61,486 nt of DNA, from contig JBKBNY010000019.1 of the NCBI GenBank assembly GCA_046295175.1, positions 1 through 61,486 on the forward strand. The letters are read 5' to 3'. The stretch's first letter is position 1, and every line of letters starts with the position of its first letter. Source of the DNA: JALOLV01 sp046295175 (GTDB taxonomy: Bacteria > Bacteroidota > Bacteroidia > Cytophagales > Spirosomataceae). Under the pieces are notes generated by a model that had not been told where the DNA came from, ran no database searches, and worked only from the letters and a program-made list of their open reading frames with translations. Positions 42,767 to 50,568 of the stretch are shown piece by piece. The position numbers and the translations under genes were made by a program.

Positions 42767-43702
42767 TTAATTTTTCAACAGTCCGCCACCGCCTGCTTTT
42801 TTCATCATTTCTTTCAAATCGGCTTGTTCGTTGAATATTTCTACTTCAATATTTTCAAAAACGCCATTCTCAAAACGATTAACTTTAGTCGAACGCCCTA
42901 AGATTTTTACCACTGGCAAGTCTCCGTTGATTTTGCCCGAAATTATCGCTTTATTGCCCGAAGACTGCCACTTCGTAATTTCAAGCGTGAAATTGGGCGT
43001 TGCCTTCCCATTGACAAATCCAAAAATGGTGGTGTTAGCTGTGTTTCCATCAACTGTTCCAGAGAAATTGACCTCCATATCTTTCGATGAATATTTTGCA
43101 GAAGCCTCTTTTGGATTAAACACCTGAATAGTAAGGCTCCGAGTATCGGGGGCATCGACACTGGCAAATTGCAGTTGTAGATATGGTTTGTCGTATGCAA
43201 AATTTTTAACCCCTTTACGCCAAAGAGATGCTCCTTTATAAGTGACTTTGCCTCGGAATGGCTTGCCATCGAGCGTAGATTTAAAGTTGACACTTGCCGA
43301 GAGTTTAGCATCAGATTCGGCTTTCATTGCACCAGTATTTACTTGAAAACCAGAAGGATAGACTTTGTAGCCTTTTGTTACGTAGTCACTTCCTTTTGAA
43401 GGATTTTCGGTAAATCTAAAATCAAAATAACCATATTCGCCAGCTTTTATTTGAGCTACTTCTTGATTTTCCTTACCAGAAATTTTGGTGATAGTTGCCG
43501 TAAATTTTCGGCCAGTTGGAGCATAAATGTCAATTTTGTCGTTCTTTTTGATAACTCCCGACAATATTTCCATACCACCACTGAGTTCGGTTTCTTTTTC
43601 GCCAAGATACAAATAACCAGTTTCGGCGGTAAAGGTTTGGGCGAAAGCAGCCACCAAACCTAAAGAATAGCTTAATAAAACTGTTAAGAGAAGTTTTTTC
43701 AT
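42767..43702 (-). CDS. Exported protein with EF-Tu-domain-II-like barrel, function unknown
   Basis: 311 residues. Signal peptide (to about residue 22, LGLVAAFAQT). Residues about 25-100 (GYLYLGEKETELSGGMEILS, VIKKNDKIDIYAPTGRKFTA, ITKISG ... VAQIKAGEYGYF) look like the second beta-barrel of translation GTPases: GGxxxxGxIxxGDxIxI...G....xVxxI. The rest (100-311) is beta-rich, with NFSGTVDGNTANTTIFGFVN and a Gly-rich end AGGGGLL. No GTPase domain exists. The fold call is from pattern memory; what it does in the periplasm or on the surface is unknown. It overlaps the upstream gene by four bases (ATGA) in the surface operon. Confidence 0.6.
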   Translation of the reverse strand: MKKLLLTVLLSYSLGLVAAFAQTFTAETGYLYLGEKETELSGGMEILSGVIKKNDKIDIYAPTGRKFTATITKISGKENQEVAQIKAGEYGYFDFRFTENPSKGSDYVTKGYKVYPSGFQVNTGAMKAESDAKLSASVNFKSTLDGKPFRGKVTYKGASLWRKGVKNFAYDKPYLQLQFASVDAPDTRSLTIQVFNPKEASAKYSSKDMEVNFSGTVDGNTANTTIFGFVNGKATPNFTLEITKWQSSGNKAIISGKINGDLPVVKILGRSTKVNRFENGVFENIEVEIFNEQADLKEMMKKAGGGGLLKN

Positions 43703-45243
43703 TCTGTATAAGTTATAATTGCTTTAAATGGAACACCAGCCAATCCTGCACTATTGGCATTTTTGTTTAAGATAAAGATAAATCCACCAGTAACATAATA
43801 GTTGTATTCGAGCGTTGGATTGCCAGTATAATTAGGTGGAATAAATTGAGCAGATACATCTGCCAATATCGACACTTGTAGAATTTTACTGTCGGTAAGC
43901 CCGTGTGGATAGGTGTTCGATGCATTGGCTGCAGGCATTGTTCCTGTTAATAATTTTGTCTTGATTTTTGGAGCATCTGTACCCAATTTTGTGAAACCAT
44001 CAACTACTAATCTGCTATCGGGAGCTAATACCTCAGGAGAATTTCCTATACCCAAATTACCGTTTCGGAGGATAGTAAGTGCGTTTGCTTGATAACTTTC
44101 TCCTCTTCCAATTTGAAAAACCCGGTCGGTCGAGGCTGGAGTATTAGGGTTTGGATTATCAGAAACATCATTATTAATTCCAATTACAAAACTATTTATT
44201 GCTTTTGCTGTTAAATATTGTCCAAATGCTAATGAACCCGAACTATTAATCGAATTGTTATTACCAAAAGCATAAGATTGAGGTTTTAGTATATTATTAA
44301 AAGCTCCAACTGCCATTGAAAAATCACTCGAAATAATATTGGCTCTACCATAAGCCTGGCTAAATGAAAATGTAACAGTATTGTTTTCACCGATTGAAAT
44401 TGTATTTGAAGCCTTCGCTTTATTATTTTGCCCAAATGCAAAACTTTGGTAAGCCGAAGTATTATTTGAGCTACCAATTGCTACTGAATTTACGCCGCTT
44501 GCTACGTTATTAACGCCTAATGCAACACTATTATCTCCTGGACTTTTGGATAAATAGCCTACTGCCATGGAGTAATTTCCTTGATTTTCAAATGGGTTTA
44601 TCCACCCAGAAGCCAACGCTCCCTTTGAACTATTAAAAACAAGGGCATTCCCCCCAACTAAACTTGAGGGTTTTTCATTAGTTGGCTCCCCGTTAAGTAC
44701 AGCTTGATATTTCAAAATGAAGCCTTGCCCTACATTTGCATCTCCATTAGTTTTAAACTCTACATTAAACCCAAAGAATAAGCCATAATCAATAGACCTA
44801 ATTAGAAATGAAGAAGGAGCAGTTGTACCAGCAATTTTAATAGTGCCTACGAGTGTAGCTATGCTCACAGTATCGCCTAAACCCAAATCTAACATAGAAA
44901 AAGAAATTAAGTAATATTGACTGCCTGTTACAAATCGTCCACAGTTATTGTAAATACCCACTCCATAAGGGTTGTCGCCGTCGGGGTCTTTTAAAATACC
45001 TGCTAAATTATTATTAGGAGGCATATTTGAAGGGCAAGTTAGATTATTGACTGTCAAATTAGGGTCAGTAGTCGTAAGCGTATATTTTCTCTGAACTACC
45101 AATCCGTTACCTTGTGATGTAAGTACGTTACCCTCTGGCGAAGCATTCATACTCGCCGAGTTTGGCAGAAGTGTAATTTGCCCATTAACAAATGAATTGA
45201 ATAATAATTGAAGAATGAAAATTATTAGTAATTTTTTCAGCAT
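43699..45243 (-). CDS. YadA-head-like repeat protein with C-terminal receptor-like domain
   Basis: 514 residues from ATG 45243, which directly begins a signal peptide (LKKLLIIFILQLLFNSFVNG). A longer frame start at 45273 would add ten residues before it and overlap the upstream gene. About residues 230-380 hold YadA/Hia-type head repeats of 14-16 residues with SxAxG (YSMAVGYLS, NSVALGVNN, NSVAIGSSN, QSFAFGQNN, FSMAVGAFN, GSLAFGQYL). YadA heads are left-handed beta rolls that trimerise. The C-terminal part (about 430-514) is a beta sandwich ending FKAIITYTE. There is no YadA anchor barrel, so anchoring must differ. It fits with the three C1q-like proteins upstream as a second trimer-forming component. 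Confidence 0.78.
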   Translation of the reverse strand: MLKKLLIIFILQLLFNSFVNGQITLLPNSASMNASPEGNVLTSQGNGLVVQRKYTLTTTDPNLTVNNLTCPSNMPPNNNLAGILKDPDGDNPYGVGIYNNCGRFVTGSQYYLISFSMLDLGLGDTVSIATLVGTIKIAGTTAPSSFLIRSIDYGLFFGFNVEFKTNGDANVGQGFILKYQAVLNGEPTNEKPSSLVGGNALVFNSSKGALASGWINPFENQGNYSMAVGYLSKSPGDNSVALGVNNVASGVNSVAIGSSNNTSAYQSFAFGQNNKAKASNTISIGENNTVTFSFSQAYGRANIISSDFSMAVGAFNNILKPQSYAFGNNNSINSSGSLAFGQYLTAKAINSFVIGINNDVSDNPNPNTPASTDRVFQIGRGESYQANALTILRNGNLGIGNSPEVLAPDSRLVVDGFTKLGTDAPKIKTKLLTGTMPAANASNTYPHGLTDSKILQVSILADVSAQFIPPNYTGNPTLEYNYYVTGGFIFILNKNANSAGLAGVPFKAIITYTE

Positions 45244-45244
45244 T

Positions 45245-47524
45245 TTATTTCTGAATTTTAATGTCGATGTCATAATATGAAACTTTTGAAATTGGATTGA
45301 TACCCGTACCTGTTATTCGGAATAAACCTTGCTTGCCATCGGCGGTAATGAACGCAAATACATTTTGGTTATCTATGCCTTTTGAGAAGTCTTCAATAAC
45401 CGCTACACCGTTTTCATAATCTGAGTTTTTATTCAATTTATTTTGTAGAAGTGTCGTAATTCCTGCCGAATTTTGAAGGTTATAAAAATCTAAATTGCTG
45501 ATTTTGAGTTTAAATGCTTTGTCTGAGCCATTTGAGATTTGTACCATACCAGTATTCCAAATGTTCCAAGAAATTGATTTCAAGTAATCATTGAGCGAAC
45601 CAACCCCACACGAAATCCCGCAAGTTTTTAAGAATGCAAACGTGCAGATTGAACTCTGAATAATATCATAGTATGCGACAGCATCGATGGCTCGGTTGGT
45701 TTTGGCCTCGGCAAAGGTGTAGGTTTTGCCAGCATCGAAATCAATCACATTTTTAATATCGCTTTGGTTTTGGCGAGAACCCACTTCGAGCCTTACACCC
45801 TGAAAATAATTTATATCGGATGCCACAGGCAAAGTGCTGAATGAAGCCAAACTTTGAGCCCATTTAGCCGATTCGGCAAAGGCAATATCGCCCGTAAGGC
45901 TTACATCATAAATACAGTTGCTCAGATATGGCTCACGGTTGATGCCGGCTTGTCGGCAGCGACTTTCAGCTTGTTGGATAGCCGTAAGGCTAAAGGTAAA
46001 TTCTTGATACGGAAACTTGACATCGGTGTAGCTTGTGGTAGATTTACCGCTTTCATAGGTGAAAATCGATTCATTTTGCTTGATTCGCCAAGCATCAGCG
46101 TAGGATGGGTACAAACCTTTGAATGATTTATCGGTCAGTAGTTTTCCATCGGCCAAAGTAAGGTCGTTGTTTCGATTGCCATCAAAATTTCCGAGAATAC
46201 CTTTGAGTTTAGTTTTACGTTCGGGATTCAGAAAAACCAAATAATCTATTCGGCTTTTGTATCGGATAATCACTTCATCTTTAGTGGGTGAAAATAGTCT
46301 AATTTCTTCGCTGTTTTTCGTGACCAACGTATTATCCGATAGGCGTTTTGATACAAAAGCATCGCTCTGTGCCTCCCCGTTAATCAATAATTTAAAAGGA
46401 TTTGAGAAAACATTCACCACATCTTTATCAAATCTCACTGCAATACCCGTATTGATGGTAGCACGTTTTTCGGTAGCGGTCATAGGCTCTTGACGAACCT
46501 GAATCAAAAATTTATCAGTTGTACTTTGTACTGCCGTAAATTCGCCATGCCCCATAAAATCATAGTCGAAGCCATCGTGTGTGGTTATATGCGGGTCACC
46601 TTGTCCGCTACCAACACCATCGAGTAGGTCGCGGGTTTGTAATTGGTCGTTGCATTCGCAGGCTTTTCGAGTAAGCCAAGTATTGGCTACCGTTTGTCCA
46701 CAATTTGAAAGTGCCTGACCCGTTTCGGTAACGATATTAGTAAAACAATCACGCTCAGCCCCACCAGCCTCTGGGCATTGAATCGCAGGGCGGTTATTTT
46801 GCAGGTTATCAATCAATTTCTTGGTTTCGCTACACGCATCGAGGGCGGTACGACCTGCTAAAAAAGCTGCGATTGGCCCAGCTTCCACACTTAATAAAAA
46901 CCCAGAGCCAGCAGTGATACACGTTGCAATATTTTGTCCAATGTATGCACCTGCGGCAATTCCACCGATGGTTTTATCACACACCAAGATTCCTTGTACT
47001 CGTCCACTTTTGGTGTAGTCAATACCATTGGCAAAGTAGGCCTTGGCTTTTTGTGCTAATTCAAAATTACCCTCATAGACAGCTTCGCCTTTTTTTGAGA
47101 TAACTTCTTTACCATCAGCTTTTTTCTTTACCGAAATATCGACTTTATTCGATTGGTAGTTGCTAAACTCGATGATAAAGCCATTGGATGTTTCGGCTTT
47201 TGAAGGTAAGAAATCGGTATTGAAATCATACTTTATCCAAGCGTTATTGGTAGTATTGACCAAAATCAATTTTTCGAGATTTGTCATTTCTCCGCTTGCA
47301 TTTTTTTTGCCAGCCGCTATTACTTGCAGTTTTTTATCTTCGTAAGATGCCACATAGCCAACCGCGATAGAGGGGTTGGTTATGATGGCTTGTTTGGCCG
47401 CCGCCAATGAAGCTGGCTCAACAAACTTGAAATTGGTATTTGTCGGAGTTCCATCGCTCGGGATGTTGTCTTTTGAACAAGAAAAAACCCAAAGTGCAAT
47501 GATTGAGATAATTAGTTTTTTCAT
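45245..47524 (-). CDS. Lipoprotein with von Willebrand factor type D domain
   Basis: 759 residues. The N-terminus IISIIALWVFSCSK is a lipoprotein signal, lipidated Cys about residue 16. A long N-terminal region (about 25-300) has no recognised domain. At about residue 308 starts a VWD domain, GSGQGDPHITTHDGFDYDFM then GHGEFTAV, with the GDPHI and GILGNFDGNRNNDLTL (about 440-455) landmarks. Several Cys pairs surround it (AIQCPEAGGAERDCF, ACECNDQL). VWD domains mediate oligomer assembly and adhesion in eukaryotic mucins. It is the fourth gene of the operon, 12 bases after the last C1q-like gene and one base before the YadA-like gene, so it may be the outer-membrane anchor of the structure; inference. 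Confidence 0.82.
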   Translation of the reverse strand: MKKLIISIIALWVFSCSKDNIPSDGTPTNTNFKFVEPASLAAAKQAIITNPSIAVGYVASYEDKKLQVIAAGKKNASGEMTNLEKLILVNTTNNAWIKYDFNTDFLPSKAETSNGFIIEFSNYQSNKVDISVKKKADGKEVISKKGEAVYEGNFELAQKAKAYFANGIDYTKSGRVQGILVCDKTIGGIAAGAYIGQNIATCITAGSGFLLSVEAGPIAAFLAGRTALDACSETKKLIDNLQNNRPAIQCPEAGGAERDCFTNIVTETGQALSNCGQTVANTWLTRKACECNDQLQTRDLLDGVGSGQGDPHITTHDGFDYDFMGHGEFTAVQSTTDKFLIQVRQEPMTATEKRATINTGIAVRFDKDVVNVFSNPFKLLINGEAQSDAFVSKRLSDNTLVTKNSEEIRLFSPTKDEVIIRYKSRIDYLVFLNPERKTKLKGILGNFDGNRNNDLTLADGKLLTDKSFKGLYPSYADAWRIKQNESIFTYESGKSTTSYTDVKFPYQEFTFSLTAIQQAESRCRQAGINREPYLSNCIYDVSLTGDIAFAESAKWAQSLASFSTLPVASDINYFQGVRLEVGSRQNQSDIKNVIDFDAGKTYTFAEAKTNRAIDAVAYYDIIQSSICTFAFLKTCGISCGVGSLNDYLKSISWNIWNTGMVQISNGSDKAFKLKISNLDFYNLQNSAGITTLLQNKLNKNSDYENGVAVIEDFSKGIDNQNVFAFITADGKQGLFRITGTGINPISKVSYYDIDIKIQK

Positions 47525-47536
47525 GGCTATTTTGAA

Positions 47537-48478
47537 TCAATAAACTTTGTAACCCGAAATAGTTAATCTTTGATTTGATGGCAATGATGTTGATGGAATT
47601 GATAGAGTTGATACTGTACTTGTTGAATAAGTAAGGATAAAATCAACAATATCACCTGTTTGTAACTTTACATCAAAACCACAATTCTTACCATCCTGAG
47701 AGAGTCCCATACCAAAAGAACCTATTCGACTATCGCAATAGTAAGACTTTTGTTGAGTTCCCGATAATACCCTAAGCTCAACTTTTAAATTTCCATTAGC
47801 ATTATTAGTCCATTCAAAATACGGTATGTTACAATCGAAATGATAAAAACCACTACTTGGTACAGTATATTTTCCATTAGTATCCATCCCTGTACTTGGC
47901 GTATCCTGAAAAGTAATAGCAAATGAACTCAAAGTAATACCAGTATTATACCCTACTGAAAAATTTGTATTTCTAACAGCTGAGAAACCTATCTGTGGGT
48001 CGTAGCTAAAATCTGACCAAATAGGAGTGTTATTTACCCCTCTCGACCGCAATACTTGCCCAAAAGTTCCTGGATTTTCGGTTGTACCTGCCTTGTATGC
48101 ACCTATCAGTCGTAATCCTCCTTGAAACGATGTAGCATCTCGAATAGTGAGTTTACCAGTTGAGCCTTCAAATGAAGCAATACTCTGACCTCCGAAACGG
48201 AATTTCATATCAGATGCATTTTTTGTTCCTATCTCAAAAGTATTACTGATTGTTTGAAAGTATCCAATAAAATTGTTGTTCTCATAAAATGTAAAATAAG
48301 GATTCAAGCCCGAAAACTCAATTTTAGAAATATTGGAGTTTTTTATCATTAACGGCACATCTAATGTTGGAGACTCAACATTACCGATTCTGAAACCATT
48401 GTAAGGCAAAATAAGGTTGTATTGCCCGTTAGCAAGGCTCGTAATAAATACGAATGTGATAATATAAATTTGTTTCAT
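47537..48478 (-). CDS. C1q-like surface protein (third of three paralogues)
   Basis: 313 residues. Signal peptide (to about residue 18, FITSLANGQY). The N-terminal half is a repeat-poor beta region with the phrase GTFGQVLRSRGVNNTPIWSD (about 137-156). The C-terminal ~130 residues have C1q/TNF-like strands: KYTVPSSGFYHFDC, LKVELRVL, FDVKLQTGDIVDFIL and the end RLTISGYKVY. C1q domains form trimers. The same ending and the FYHFDC and LxxGD motifs occur in the two preceding genes. No T9SS motif was seen. It lies three bases after the previous paralogue in the surface operon. Confidence 0.75.
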   Translation of the reverse strand: MKQIYIITFVFITSLANGQYNLILPYNGFRIGNVESPTLDVPLMIKNSNISKIEFSGLNPYFTFYENNNFIGYFQTISNTFEIGTKNASDMKFRFGGQSIASFEGSTGKLTIRDATSFQGGLRLIGAYKAGTTENPGTFGQVLRSRGVNNTPIWSDFSYDPQIGFSAVRNTNFSVGYNTGITLSSFAITFQDTPSTGMDTNGKYTVPSSGFYHFDCNIPYFEWTNNANGNLKVELRVLSGTQQKSYYCDSRIGSFGMGLSQDGKNCGFDVKLQTGDIVDFILTYSTSTVSTLSIPSTSLPSNQRLTISGYKVY

Positions 48479-48481
48479 AGC

Positions 48482-49420
48482 TTAATAAACTTTAAATCCA
48501 CTGATAGCAATATTTAAATGATTAACACCAGCATTGATGGTTACGCTACTGCTTTGGTTATTGACTTGTACTATACCAAATTTTACCGAATCTCCTGCAG
48601 TTAGTTTCAAGGTTACACTCATTTGGGTTGAGATGGTATTTTGATTGTTTGCTCCATATCCACTAAAATTTTTAAGCATGGTATCTACAATTACATTGTT
48701 TTTCTTGACATAGAGGGTAGCTCTACCATTGGTTATACCTGATGAATAATTAATCTCTGGTACAAGGCAATCAAAATGATAAACGCCATCAGAAGGAGCA
48801 ATAAATACCCCCGTAGTAGGAGAAAAATTAAGACTCGCTTCGTGGTCGAATTCTTCTATGAGAGATGTAAAATCGGTTTCGGTACCATTTAATACAACAA
48901 TTTGGTTCCATTTTTTTGCTAAAAATCCGATAGGTATTTTGGCAGGTGAGGTACTCCAAGCGGGTGTACCATTGCCCAATGACATCATCAAATCTCCATT
49001 AACCCCAGCATTATTATTGAACCTAAATGCTCCTCCAAACGATAAATCGCCTTCAAAAGTTACTTCTTTTTGTACTGTAAATCTATTGAGATTCAGGTCT
49101 AACCTTGCTTGTTCTTGGTCAATAGTATAAAAAGTAAAGATGTTTGAAGCAGACTTAAATTTTAAGGCACCTGCATCGTTGACATCATCTACGTAGATAG
49201 TGTTGATTGTCGCCGATGGATTGGCATACTGCGAAATACTGAAGAAAGTCTTTGGGCCTTCTATCGAAGCCATTTGACCCGAAAAATATTTGATGTGAAA
49301 CGGAATACTCTGAATGGTATTTTCTCCCAAACCTAAATGTGATGGAGTCATAACCACTTGAGCAAATGTATATTCAGTGATTTGAAGTATCAAAATGATT
49401 GCTAAAATGTATTTTTTCAT
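48482..49420 (-). CDS. C1q-like surface protein (second of three paralogues)
   Basis: 312 residues. Signal peptide (about 1-20, LAIILILQITEYTFAQ). The middle has NGDLMMSLGNGTPAWSTSPA at the position of the GQVLxSxGxxxxPxWS phrase of the neighbours. The C-terminal C1q-like part has GVFIAPSDGVYHFDCLVPEI, the ATLYVKKNN strand, SVTLKLTAGDSVKFGIVQ and NIAISGFKVY. Two bases separate it from the first paralogue, and three from the third. Paralogy with divergence to low identity suggests hetero-oligomers rather than redundant copies. Confidence 0.75.
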   Translation of the reverse strand: MKKYILAIILILQITEYTFAQVVMTPSHLGLGENTIQSIPFHIKYFSGQMASIEGPKTFFSISQYANPSATINTIYVDDVNDAGALKFKSASNIFTFYTIDQEQARLDLNLNRFTVQKEVTFEGDLSFGGAFRFNNNAGVNGDLMMSLGNGTPAWSTSPAKIPIGFLAKKWNQIVVLNGTETDFTSLIEEFDHEASLNFSPTTGVFIAPSDGVYHFDCLVPEINYSSGITNGRATLYVKKNNVIVDTMLKNFSGYGANNQNTISTQMSVTLKLTAGDSVKFGIVQVNNQSSSVTINAGVNHLNIAISGFKVY

Positions 49421-49422
49421 AA

Positions 49423-50382
49423 TTAGTAGCTATAAATTTGGTAAATACCTAATCTGATTTTTTTATCATGTAATTCTGGAGTAATACTAAGCGGCAGGGA
49501 GTCAATATTTGATTGGGTTATGCTGAAATGTACAATATCTCCCGATTGCAGATATATATTTTGGCTTAAATGTGCCTCGTTTTCCATTGAGGTTGTTGCA
49601 CCATATTTCCCGAAATCCTTCTTAACTTGGAATTGCGTAGTACCATTTTTAAAAAGCCAAATTAGCATATCAGCCTTATTTGATGCCACCTGAAAATCAG
49701 TTATGTATAAATCAAAATGATACAAACCAGCCTGACGAGCAGTAAAATTACCAGTGCTTTCATCAAAACCATCTTGCAAGTATGGAGCAACGTCTTCGTT
49801 GAGGATAGTAAAATTTGAAAGGGTTTCGGATGTATTATGATTAAGTGTAAGTGTATAATCTAAATAAGCATTGATACCCTGTTTGGGGTCATCGTGGGTT
49901 GTAGCCCAAACTGGCGACAATCCACTGCCTCTTGATGTTACAATTTGCCCAACTTGCCCCGCCGTACCATTGAGATTCAGATTCATCTTGGCTTTTATGC
50001 CCTGCAAGGCTTGTAGTTCCTGCTGACTTTCGTTATTAAATATAGAAGAACCAAATACAAACGAATTGGCTCCCGTAGTAGCATTCTCAAATACAATTCG
50101 ACTATTGACTCCATAATCTACATTAAAATCGAAATAAGGTTGTGTAGATGGAAAAAGGCTAACCCCAAATACATAATTTCCATTGTTTAATCTTAAAAAT
50201 GGATAATTCCCGGGTGTTGTTGTTTGCAAGCGACCAATTTCTGTTGCACTCGGAAGCCCCACCAGAAGGCTATGACCACTGGATGTTTGATTGCCGATTT
50301 TAAGCAGGTTACTGGTTTGGGTTACTTGCGATAATGTAGTCAGCGAGAGCAGGAATAAAGAAATAGTAAATGTAATTTTCAT
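49423..50382 (-). CDS. C1q-like surface protein (first of three paralogues, operon leader)
   Basis: 319 residues from ATG 50382, chosen because it begins a signal peptide (KITFTISLFLLSLTTLSQ); an in-frame ATG at 50469 adds an odd leader. GTAGQVGQIVTSRGSGLSPV then WATTHDDP matches the phrase of the neighbours. The C-terminal C1q-like domain has GNFTARQAGLYHFDLYIT, MLIWLFKNG, NIYLQSGDIVHFSITQ and the end IRLGIYQIYSY. It starts the seven-gene operon: the Ig-like gene upstream ends at a strong terminator (50506-50550), so its promoter should lie within about 50383-50505. Binding or structural role inferred. Confidence 0.75.
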   Translation of the reverse strand: MKITFTISLFLLSLTTLSQVTQTSNLLKIGNQTSSGHSLLVGLPSATEIGRLQTTTPGNYPFLRLNNGNYVFGVSLFPSTQPYFDFNVDYGVNSRIVFENATTGANSFVFGSSIFNNESQQELQALQGIKAKMNLNLNGTAGQVGQIVTSRGSGLSPVWATTHDDPKQGINAYLDYTLTLNHNTSETLSNFTILNEDVAPYLQDGFDESTGNFTARQAGLYHFDLYITDFQVASNKADMLIWLFKNGTTQFQVKKDFGKYGATTSMENEAHLSQNIYLQSGDIVHFSITQSNIDSLPLSITPELHDKKIRLGIYQIYSY

Positions 50383-50505
50383 GAATTCTGATAATTTAAT
50401 TCTTAGGTAAAGCAAAACATTCAGAATCACACAAAATATACACATTTGGTATTTGGTAGCAAAAACCAATTATTCGGTAGCAAATTAAGGGAAATCTGCA
50501 AGGCG

Positions 50506-50550
50506 AAAAAAAATGAGGGCTTACTATATTTAAGATAGAAAGCCCTCATT
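50506..50550 (-). terminator. Terminator after the T9SS Ig-like gene
   Basis: AATGAGGGCTT (50512-50522) pairs with AAGCCCTCATT (50540-50550); on the minus strand a T-run (complement of the A-run 50506-50513) follows the stem. It isolates the Ig-like gene from the downstream C1q operon. Confidence 0.88.
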
Positions 50551-50568
50551 AAAACCCTTATCAAGTTT

